Positions 1 through 6,176 of a stretch of 21,406 bases of DNA are shown here, piece after piece; position 1 is the stretch's first letter, and each line of letters opens with the position of its first letter. The position numbers and the translations under genes are program-made. The stretch lies in assembly GCA_039029535.1 (NCBI GenBank), contig JBCCFW010000136.1, forward strand, positions 1 through 21,406, given 5' to 3'. Source of the DNA: JBCCFW01 sp039029535. GTDB lineage: Bacteria; Acidobacteriota; JBCCFW01. A model generated the notes under the pieces. That model was not told where the DNA came from and made no database searches. It worked only from the letters and a program-made list of their open reading frames with translations.

Positions 1-49
1 ACAACAACGACAACGACGACGACAGCAGTAGCAGCAGCAGCAGTAGCAA
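1..49. repeat. Imperfect trinucleotide repeat (ACA/ACG then GCA/GTA units)
   Basis: Bases 1-24 are ACA and ACG triplets and bases 25-48 are GCA and GTA triplets, uninterrupted. Simple triplet runs like this are uncommon in compact GC-rich bacterial genomes and more typical of eukaryotic or low-complexity DNA. This supports the view that the first 147 bases do not belong with the rest of the window. Confidence 0.7.
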
Positions 50-147
50 TTACTACCATAAGTTCTCTTATTTGCCATAGGCAATCGTGAGAATATCAAT
101 AAAGATTGCAATCTACATCGGTATTGACCATGTGGCAATAAAGATGC
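1..147. other. Foreign-looking AT-richer segment at window start
   Basis: This stretch differs sharply from everything downstream. It is AT-rich, starts with imperfect trinucleotide repeats and carries a 10-bp direct repeat (caataaagat at 97-106 and 136-145). From about position 148 the sequence becomes GC-rich and codes in the frame of the TPR gene. That frame stays open upstream to a stop at 125-127, so the gene's natural 5' part is missing. A chimeric contig end or a recombination junction would both explain this. I see no gene in it. Confidence 0.6.
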
Positions 148-223
148 TTGCTCGCTCACGGCGGACTCCATCCGCGAGGCCGACATCGAGACGCCTCCCG
201 GGTTTCGCTCCCTCCGCGACACC

Positions 224-646
224 GTGGCCCAGGCCCTGCGGGCTCTGGTGACCTTCGAGATGCCGGTCATCGAGCCGGTGGGCGCCCTGCGGGGCGCCGC
301 GAAGAAGGACCACGGGCTCGAGCTCTACGCAGCCGGTGACTACGAGGCGGCGGTCATCGAGCTGGAGAGCAGCGTGTCGGCGCGACGGCCGGACCTCCTG
401 CACGTCCTCGGCGCTTGCCACCTGCGGGCGGGCCGGGCGCGTGCGGCCATCGACAGCCTGACCAGGGCGGTCAAGGGGCTGCCGCACTCGGCCGACACGC
501 ACTGGCTGCTGGCGCAGGCGCATCTCCTCAACGACGACCCGGAGTCGGCGACCAAGAGCCTGAAGAAGGTCGAGAAGCTCGGCGGAGACCTGGGAGAGGC
601 CGCGGCGACCCTTCAGGAGCAGCTCGCGAAGCTCCTCGAGAGCTGA
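224..646 (+). CDS. TPR-repeat protein, 5'-truncated
   Basis: From the first available start (GTG 224) the product is 140 aa and almost entirely alpha-helical. About three tetratricopeptide-like helix pairs are visible: roughly residues 28-60 (a GLELYAAGDYEAAVIELE unit), 58-90 (LGACHLRAGRARAAIDSLTRAV) and 92-125 (LLAQAHLLNDDPESATKSLKKV). TPRs are protein-interaction scaffolds; no catalytic domain is present. The reading frame is open and coding-like back to about 149 (residues such as RSLRDTVAQALRALV), where it runs into the AT-rich 1-147 segment. The real gene therefore almost certainly began further upstream and has lost its 5' end. The GTG start has no convincing ribosome-binding site. Partner and function are unknown. 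Confidence 0.65.
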   Translation: MAQALRALVTFEMPVIEPVGALRGAAKKDHGLELYAAGDYEAAVIELESSVSARRPDLLHVLGACHLRAGRARAAIDSLTRAVKGLPHSADTHWLLAQAHLLNDDPESATKSLKKVEKLGGDLGEAAATLQEQLAKLLES

Positions 647-710
647 GCCGACTCGAAGCGGTCGACCTGACGCGGCGCTTGGCGGAGAATCACGCAGCGC
701 GTCCCGCCGG

Positions 711-734
711 GCCTCACGCGTGTCCGCGTGGGGT
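711..734 (+). terminator. Possible GC-rich hairpin downstream of TPR gene
   Basis: The arms 715-720 (cacgcg) and 725-730 (cgcgtg) pair perfectly around a 4-nt loop and extend outward with G-C and G-T pairs to about 711/734. A second small palindrome (ggtccg-aa-cggacc) follows at 732-745. There is no T tract, so this could be a weak terminator or just an incidental hairpin. Confidence 0.3.
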
Positions 735-789
735 CCGAACGGACCTCTGGTGCGGAGCTCCCGTCCGGGGCTCCTGACGAAAGCTGCTC

Positions 790-2862
790 ATGTCTTCTCC
801 GCGCGCCGACCGTCGTCCCACCACCTTCGAGCACCATGGCCGCACCCGCGAGGATGCCTACCACTGGCTCCGCGTCGACAACTGGCAGGAGGTCCTCAAG
901 GACCCGAGCAAGCTCGACCCGGAGGTCCGGGCCTACCTCGAGGCGGAGAACGAGCACGCCGAGACCGTGCTGGGTCCTCTCAAGGACTTGCGTCAATCGT
1001 TGGTCTCGGAGATGCGGGGACGCATCAAGGAGAAGGACTCGTCCGTCCCGGCTCCCGACGGTCCCCACGCCTACTACGTGCGCTACGACGAGGGCGGGGA
1101 GTACCCGCTCATCTGCCGTCAGCCGCGGGAGGGTGGTGACGAGGAGCTCCTCCTCGACGTCAACACGCTCGCCGAGGCGACGGGCTACTGCCAGCTCGGT
1201 GGTGCGGGTCACTCACCGGACCACCGGCTGCTGGCGTACTGCTGCGACGTCAAGGGATCGGAGTTCCACGAGCTGACGGTCCTCGACCTCGAGACCCGCG
1301 AGGTGATCGACACGCCCATCTCCAACACGGGTGGCGGCTTCGCCTGGTCGTCGGACTCGCAGCACCTGTTCTACACGGTGCTCGACGACAACCACCGTCC
1401 GCGCTGGATCAAGCGTCATCGTCTCGGTACCGATCCGGCCGACGACCCGGTCGTCTTCGAGGAGAAGGACCCGGGTTTCTTCCTGGGCGTGGGCCTGGGC
1501 GACGAGCATCGTCACGTCATCATCCATGCCGGTGATCACGTCACGAGCGAGGTCCATGTCATCCCGGCCGACAAGCCTGAGGAGGCACCGGCGTGCATCG
1601 CCGAGCGTGAGGTCGGCGTGCAGCTCGAGCTCACCGAGGCCGGCGGCATGCTCTACCTGCTCGTCCGCGAGGGCGATCAGAAGGACGGTGTCGTCTATCT
1701 CTGTCCGGAGCCGGGCACGCCGCGGGCGGACTGGCCGCGCTTCCTGGAGCACCGCGACGGCGTGCTGCTGGGCGGCCTGCTCGGCTTCAAGGACTACCTC
1801 GTGCGTCTCGAGGTCGTCGATGCCCTGCCGCGGGTCATCGTGCATCGCATCTCGGATGCGGACGAGCACGCCATCGCCTTCGACGAGGAGGCCTACGCGC
1901 TGGGTCTCGTCGGCGGGAACGAGCCGGACACGACCACCCTGCGCTTCAGCTACAGCTCCCCAACGACGCCGCGTCGGACCTTCGACTACGACATGGAGAG
2001 TCGGGACCGCGAGCTCAAGAAGGAGCAGGAGATCCCCTCCGGTCACGACCCGGACGAGTACCGCACCGAGCGTCTCGTCGCGAAGGGTCACGACGGGGCC
2101 GAGGTTCCCATCACCCTGCTCTACCGGAAGGACACGCCGCTCGACGGCAGCGCGCCGGTCTTGCTGTACGGCTACGGCGCCTATGGCATCTCGCAGTCGG
2201 CGGGCTTCTCGACGGCCTGCCTGAGTCTCGTCGACCGTGGCTTCATCCACGCCATGGCGCACACCCGGGGCGGGAAGGACCGGGGTTACCGCTGGTACGA
2301 CGACGGCAAGATGATGCAGAAGAAGAACACCTTCCTCGACTACATCTCCTGCGCCGAGCATCTCATCGAGAAGGGCTACACCTCGAAGGGTCGGATCTGT
2401 GCGCGGGGCGGGAGCGCGGGCGGGATGCTCATGGGGGCCATCGCCAACATGCGTCCGGAGCTCTTCGCGTCGGTGGCGGCGATCGTGCCCTTCGTCGACG
2501 TGCTCACGACCATGTGCGACGACGAGCTCCCCCTCACGCCGCCGGAGTGGCCGGAGTGGGGGAACCCGCTGGAGAGCGAGGAGGCCTACGAGTACATCCA
2601 GTCGTACTCGCCGTACGACCAGGTCTCGGCGCAGGACTACCCGAACATGCTGGTCATGGCGGGGCTGACCGATCCTCGCGTGACCTACTGGGAGCCGGCC
2701 AAGTGGGTCGCCAAGCTCCGCGAGCTCAAGACCGACGACAACCTGCTGCTGCTGCGCACCGAGATGGGCGCGGGTCATGGCGGGAAGTCGGGTCGCTTCG
2801 AGCACCTGGAGGAGGTGGCGATCGACTACGCGTTTGCGATCAAGGCGGCGGGGAAGGCGTAG
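790..2862 (+). CDS. ptrB: Oligopeptidase B (prolyl oligopeptidase family, S9A)
   Basis: A 690-aa serine peptidase, normal full length for oligopeptidase B, which cleaves short peptides after Arg/Lys. The N-terminal segment 'DAYHWLRVDNWQEVL' (about residues 18-32) is the family's usual entry, followed by a beta-propeller gate (about 70-400). The C-terminal alpha/beta-hydrolase domain follows, with the family signature GYGAYGIS near 460. The catalytic triad is complete: Ser542 in GGSAGGML, Asp628 in TDPRVTYWEP, and His663 in GAGHGGKSGRF. No signal peptide is visible, so it is probably cytoplasmic. It stands alone: 143 bp separate it from the truncated TPR gene and 93 bp from the next gene. The ATG at 790 has only a weak Shine-Dalgarno. 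Dipeptidyl-peptidase relatives are less likely given the triad spacing, which matches oligopeptidase B. Confidence 0.95.
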   Translation: MSSPRADRRPTTFEHHGRTREDAYHWLRVDNWQEVLKDPSKLDPEVRAYLEAENEHAETVLGPLKDLRQSLVSEMRGRIKEKDSSVPAPDGPHAYYVRYDEGGEYPLICRQPREGGDEELLLDVNTLAEATGYCQLGGAGHSPDHRLLAYCCDVKGSEFHELTVLDLETREVIDTPISNTGGGFAWSSDSQHLFYTVLDDNHRPRWIKRHRLGTDPADDPVVFEEKDPGFFLGVGLGDEHRHVIIHAGDHVTSEVHVIPADKPEEAPACIAEREVGVQLELTEAGGMLYLLVREGDQKDGVVYLCPEPGTPRADWPRFLEHRDGVLLGGLLGFKDYLVRLEVVDALPRVIVHRISDADEHAIAFDEEAYALGLVGGNEPDTTTLRFSYSSPTTPRRTFDYDMESRDRELKKEQEIPSGHDPDEYRTERLVAKGHDGAEVPITLLYRKDTPLDGSAPVLLYGYGAYGISQSAGFSTACLSLVDRGFIHAMAHTRGGKDRGYRWYDDGKMMQKKNTFLDYISCAEHLIEKGYTSKGRICARGGSAGGMLMGAIANMRPELFASVAAIVPFVDVLTTMCDDELPLTPPEWPEWGNPLESEEAYEYIQSYSPYDQVSAQDYPNMLVMAGLTDPRVTYWEPAKWVAKLRELKTDDNLLLLRTEMGAGHGGKSGRFEHLEEVAIDYAFAIKAAGKA

Positions 2863-2881
2863 CTGTCTCGATGACTTGCCG

Positions 2882-2916
2882 TTCGGCTCGCCGTCCGGGC
2901 GGCGGGTCGAGCCGGA
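2882..2916 (+). terminator. Possible hairpin terminator after ptrB
   Basis: Perfect 7-bp arms cggctcg (2884-2890) and cgagccg (2908-2914) flank a GC-rich interior that can pair further. It begins about 20 nt after the ptrB stop. It lacks a T tract, so termination is only likely. It would separate ptrB from the NACHT operon. Confidence 0.35.
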
Positions 2917-2943
2917 TGGCATGATGACGCTCTAACTCTCAGC

Positions 2944-2950
2944 AGGAGGA
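2944..2950 (+). promoter_or_regulatory. Strong Shine-Dalgarno of the 131-aa gene
   Basis: The sequence aggagga lies 5 nt before the ATG at 2956. It is the best ribosome-binding site in the operon. The following NACHT gene has none, which suggests the small protein is made in excess over the NTPase. Confidence 0.7.
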
Positions 2951-2955
2951 GCGTC

Positions 2956-3351
2956 ATGAGTCGTGGCCAGAAGGTGAAGATCGGCGACGTCAAGGGGAGT
3001 GTCGTCGTCGTGGGAGACGGGAACGCCGTGGGGCCCGGCGCCACGGTGGCTCCCCAGGCGGTCGCGGTCGAAGAGCTGCTCGCGGCCGTGGCGGGCATGA
3101 GGTCGGTGCTCGAGGTCCACGCTGAGACCGACCAGCCCAAGGTCCTTCGTGCTCTGGACGACATCGAGGACGACCTCCGCTCCGACAAGCCCGAGGAGGA
3201 GAAGCGAGCCGGGGTGGGCGAGGCGATGAAGCGGGCGAGCACCATCGTCAAGCGCTCCACGGGTTTCGCCGGCGACGTGACGAAGCTCCAGGCTCACGCC
3301 GACAAGCTTGGCCTGTGGCTCGGAGAGACCATTCCCTTCCTGCCGATCTGA
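2956..3351 (+). CDS. Small protein with RHIM/amyloid-like motif and helical C-terminus (candidate effector)
   Basis: I do not recognise a named family for this 131-aa protein. Residues 9-25 hold the motif I-GDV-KGS-VVVV-GDGN-AV, which recurs in both NACHT proteins downstream. A Gly/Pro/Ala linker (26-34) follows, then about 95 residues predicted as amphipathic helices (about 35-52, 58-75, 80-102 and 108-131), ending in a hydrophobic stretch (LGLWLGETIPFLPI). It resembles, from memory, small cyanobacterial and other proteins with an N-terminal Gly/Asn-rich amyloid-like motif and a helical tail. It is the first gene of the putative operon, ends 6 nt before the NACHT start and has a strong RBS. 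I infer an effector or adaptor that is nucleated by the NACHT proteins. Toxicity or membrane action of the tail is speculation; no TM helix is clear. Confidence 0.7.
   Translation: MSRGQKVKIGDVKGSVVVVGDGNAVGPGATVAPQAVAVEELLAAVAGMRSVLEVHAETDQPKVLRALDDIEDDLRSDKPEEEKRAGVGEAMKRASTIVKRSTGFAGDVTKLQAHADKLGLWLGETIPFLPI
2980..3030 (+). other. RHIM-like motif, copy 1 (small protein)
   Basis: This encodes residues 9-25 of the 131-aa protein. The core is V-V-V-V-G-D-G-N-A-V preceded by G-D-V-K-G-S. It aligns without gaps to copies in the two NACHT genes at 3526-3573 and 6297-6344. Confidence 0.65.
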
Positions 3352-3357
3352 AGCGTC

Positions 3358-6123
3358 GTGGGAGACAACTCCGGTCGTGACGGGCTCGAACATGAGCTCG
3401 GTGAGCTGCGAGCCGCGCTCGTCTCATTGCCCGAAGGTGTCGTTCGCGACACGATCGAGGAGAAGGTCCGGTCTCTCGAAGCGCGGCTGACCGGCACTCC
3501 CGAGCCGTCGCCTGCCACGTCACTGGGTGATGTCCACGACTCGGTCATCGTCATCGGCGACGGCAACGTGGCGAAGCTCGTCGGAGCGCTCAGTGGCACC
3601 GATGTCGTCACCGACGAGGAGCTGGACGCGGCGTCGCGCGCCCTGCTGAGACAGCTCAGCGCATTACACGTCTACGCCGACTTCCGCGGGATGAACGTCG
3701 ACGAGCGGCTGCCCCTGCGCATCCCTTTGCTCGACCTGTTCGTTCCTCTCCATGCTCGCTGCGAGCCGCGACAGGTGCCGGGAGGTGAGGAAGCCTGCTC
3801 TGAGGGAGCCCTGGCGCGGGTCGGAGGACGTGAGCTGGGGGAGGGCGAGGCGCCTCGCGATCACCGTCGGCCGGTGGTCGATGTCCTCGCCGAGCACGAT
3901 GGCGTGGTGGTGCTCGGCGATCCGGGTGCTGGCAAGTCGAGCTTGCTCAAGGTCCTGGCACTGAGAGTCGCCCGAGATGAGGCAGCCGCGTTCGGTGGAG
4001 AGGGCCGCCTGCCGATGCTCGCCTCACTGGCGGCCTATGCGCGCGAGGCAGAGGCCACGGCGCTGTCCGACTTCCTGCCGGAGCATCTCGGGAGCCGTGA
4101 TGTCCACCCCCAGGCAGCGCAGCTCATCTCGCGCACGCTCGAGACGGGGCGAGCGCTCGTCCTGCTCGACGGTCTCGACGAGGTGGCCGACGAGGGACTT
4201 CGGCGGACGGTCGTCGATCGCGTCGCCGAGTTCCTGACCTCGCATCAGGGACAGGGCAACCGCGTGGTCATGACGAGTCGCATCGTCGGCTATCGCGAGG
4301 TGCGAGCGAAGCTCCCCACGCTCACCGAGTGCACGCTCGTCGACTTCGATGGCGGCGATGTCGAGGCCTTCGTCGACCGCTGGACCCTGGCGGTCGAGCG
4401 CGTGGCCCGGGTGCATTCGGTCGCTGAGGTCGAGGCGGCGCGTGAGAAGAAGGACCTGCTCGACGCATTCCATCGCAGCGAGGGCGTCCGCAACCTCGCG
4501 GCCAACCCGCTGCTGCTCACCATCCTCTGCCTCCTCAAGCGACAACGGGTGACCCTACCCGAGGAGCGAGTCGAGCTCTATCAGGCGCAGGTCGAGGCGC
4601 TCATCCATCACTGGAATGCGGCGCGGGGAGCGAAGGCACTGCCCGTGCATCAGACCTTGCGCCTGCTGGCACCGCTCGCGCTCTGGATGCACGAGACGAG
4701 CCCGCAGCAGGGCCTGGTGCCGACCGTGCGGGTGCGGGAGCGGCTGGTCGAGCTCATGAAGACGATGGGGGTCGACGACGTCGACGAGCGTGCCGACACC
4801 TTCCTCAACGACCTGGCTCAGCACGCCGGCCTGCTCATCGAGCGCGGGCCGAAGTTGTTAGGCTTCCTTCATCTCACCTTCCAGGAATACCTGGCGGCGG
4901 TGGGACTGGCTCTGCGCGGACAAGAGGGTGTCGGGCTCATCCTCGAGTACCTTCGACCGAGGGTCACCGAGCCGGCCTGGCGCGAGGTCACCAGGCTCTG
5001 CGTCGCCTACCTGGCCCTCGTGCAGCATCGGGACGAGAGCGCCGGTGCGGTGATCGAGGCCTTGGCTGAGATGGCTGCCGAAGGCGCGGACTGCGGCAAG
5101 CCGGTCGTGCTGGCGGGAGAGGCGGCGGTCGACATTGCCGGGGCCTTGCCGCCGTCGTCGCGGGAGGTCGTGACGGGCCGGCTGCTGACGACGCTGCGTG
5201 ACGATGAGTCGGTCGCGCCGGCCGTTCGGGCGGTAGCGGGAGACGCGCTGGCTGAGCTGGGGGATCCACGCTTCAATGACGCGGCCTGGGGGCTCATGAG
5301 CATGGAGCATGATCCGCTGCTCGGGTTCGTGGAGGTGCCAGCCGGGTCGTTCCTCATGGGCGCAGTCGATGGAGATGAGGGCGCCCCGCCCGACGAGAAG
5401 CCGCAACACGAGCTGAGCCTGGACGGCTTCTTCATCGGACGCTTCCCGGTGACCGTGGCCCAGTTCCGAAGATTCGTGGAGGAGTCTGGTCACGTTCCTG
5501 AGCATCCACGAAGCACAGAGGGGCCGGGCAGCCGTCCAGTCGTCCTGGTGACCTGGCACGAGGCCCTGGCCTACTGCGCTTGGCTGACCGAGCGTCTGCG
5601 GCAGGATCCGAGCACGCCGGAGTTGCTCGCCACCCTGCTTCGAGACGGTGATGACGAGGGACGTCACTGGCGAGTCTCGCTGCCCAGCGAGGCCGAGTGG
5701 GAGAGGGCGGCTCGAGCACGAACTGACGGAGCGTCGAGCACGTTCCGCTACCCATGGAGTGATGATCCTGACCCGGGCAGGGCGAACGTGCATGAGACCG
5801 GACTTCGTCGACCGACTGCTGTCGGCTGCTTCCCTGGCGGTGCCACGGACCTGGGTCTCGAGGAGGTCGCCGGCAACGTCTACGAGTGGACGCGCAGTCT
5901 CTGGGGCGATGACTGGCAGGCGCCTTCCTTCGGTTATCCGTACCGACCTGATGATGGCCGAGAGGACGCACCCGCTTCGGATGCGACCCTTCGCGTGGTT
6001 CGCGGGGGCTCCTTCAGGCTCGAGTTCAGGAGCGCCCGTTGCTCCCTCCGGCGCTGGAGCCACCCCGACCTCCGGAGCGACAACTTCGGTTTTCGAGTCG
6101 TGTTCGTCCCCATTCTTCCCTGA
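3358..6123 (+). CDS. STAND NTPase: RHIM-like motif + NACHT + FGE/C-lectin-like domain (first paralogue)
   Basis: A 921-aa multidomain signalling NTPase. Residues 1-55 are helical or coiled-coil. Residues 57-72 hold the shared motif GDV-HDS-VIVI-GDGN-VA. The NACHT core has Walker A GDPGAGKSS (187-195, Lys193), Walker B LVLLDGLDE (267-275), a sensor-like VVMTSR (303-308), the NPLLLT signature and a FLHLTFQEYLAA helix. A HEAT-like helical region precedes an FGE-sulfatase-type domain from about 656 (LGFVEVPAGSFLMGA) to RGGSF (882-886) and GFR near 911. The FGE catalytic Cys pair is absent (Leu and Ala at those places), so ligand binding rather than formylglycine formation is expected. Bacterial NACHT proteins are known NLR-like anti-phage factors; this role here is inferred. 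The GTG start lies 6 nt after the previous stop with no clear Shine-Dalgarno, implying translational coupling. Confidence 0.88.
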   Translation: MGDNSGRDGLEHELGELRAALVSLPEGVVRDTIEEKVRSLEARLTGTPEPSPATSLGDVHDSVIVIGDGNVAKLVGALSGTDVVTDEELDAASRALLRQLSALHVYADFRGMNVDERLPLRIPLLDLFVPLHARCEPRQVPGGEEACSEGALARVGGRELGEGEAPRDHRRPVVDVLAEHDGVVVLGDPGAGKSSLLKVLALRVARDEAAAFGGEGRLPMLASLAAYAREAEATALSDFLPEHLGSRDVHPQAAQLISRTLETGRALVLLDGLDEVADEGLRRTVVDRVAEFLTSHQGQGNRVVMTSRIVGYREVRAKLPTLTECTLVDFDGGDVEAFVDRWTLAVERVARVHSVAEVEAAREKKDLLDAFHRSEGVRNLAANPLLLTILCLLKRQRVTLPEERVELYQAQVEALIHHWNAARGAKALPVHQTLRLLAPLALWMHETSPQQGLVPTVRVRERLVELMKTMGVDDVDERADTFLNDLAQHAGLLIERGPKLLGFLHLTFQEYLAAVGLALRGQEGVGLILEYLRPRVTEPAWREVTRLCVAYLALVQHRDESAGAVIEALAEMAAEGADCGKPVVLAGEAAVDIAGALPPSSREVVTGRLLTTLRDDESVAPAVRAVAGDALAELGDPRFNDAAWGLMSMEHDPLLGFVEVPAGSFLMGAVDGDEGAPPDEKPQHELSLDGFFIGRFPVTVAQFRRFVEESGHVPEHPRSTEGPGSRPVVLVTWHEALAYCAWLTERLRQDPSTPELLATLLRDGDDEGRHWRVSLPSEAEWERAARARTDGASSTFRYPWSDDPDPGRANVHETGLRRPTAVGCFPGGATDLGLEEVAGNVYEWTRSLWGDDWQAPSFGYPYRPDDGREDAPASDATLRVVRGGSFRLEFRSARCSLRRWSHPDLRSDNFGFRVVFVPILP
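3526..3573 (+). other. RHIM-like motif, copy 2 (first NACHT protein)
   Basis: This encodes residues 57-72, G-D-V-H-D-S-V-I-V-I-G-D-G-N-V-A. The codons differ from copy 1 at many positions while the residue pattern is kept, which points to selection on the peptide. It lies between an N-terminal coiled coil and the NACHT domain, the usual place for a signalling motif in STAND proteins. Confidence 0.65.
6001..6102 (+). other. Putative hypervariable C-terminal segment of FGE domain 1
   Basis: Residues 882-915 run from RGGS to GFRVV, the part of FGE/C-lectin folds that becomes the variable region in diversity-generating-retroelement targets. Many positions that are Asn in retroelement templates of this fold, as I remember them, are here NNC codons: agc, ctc, cgc, agc, cac, ctc, agc, gac, aac. 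That is the expected product of adenine-specific mutagenesis of AAC codons. High genomic GC3 could also give this pattern. No template repeat or reverse transcriptase lies in the window. Confidence 0.35.
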
Positions 6124-6163
6124 ACCCTGGTCCCCCTGTTCTCTGGTCCCCTGATCTCTGCGT

Positions 6164-6168
6164 GGAGG
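6164..6168 (+). promoter_or_regulatory. Shine-Dalgarno deciding the start of the second NACHT gene
   Basis: The sequence ggagg lies 8 nt upstream of ATG 6177 and supports that start over the out-of-frame ATG at 6170. Confidence 0.6.
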
Positions 6169-6176
6169 CATGACCG

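Noticed and set aside
1213..2922. 569-codon open frame on the minus strand opposite ptrB
   Set aside because: It is antisense to a gene with a complete catalytic triad and has Arg/Val/Leu-biased composition typical of reverse-frame shadows in GC-rich DNA.
5311..6123. True formylglycine-generating or EgtB/PvdO enzyme activity for the FGE-like domains
   Set aside because: The FGE Cys pair is missing in both copies, no sulfatase gene is nearby, and the domain is fused to a STAND NTPase; a binding role fits better.
4858..6171. 437-codon minus-strand open frame opposite the FGE part of the first NACHT gene
   Set aside because: Low-complexity shadow translation; the sense strand encodes clear FGE motifs throughout.
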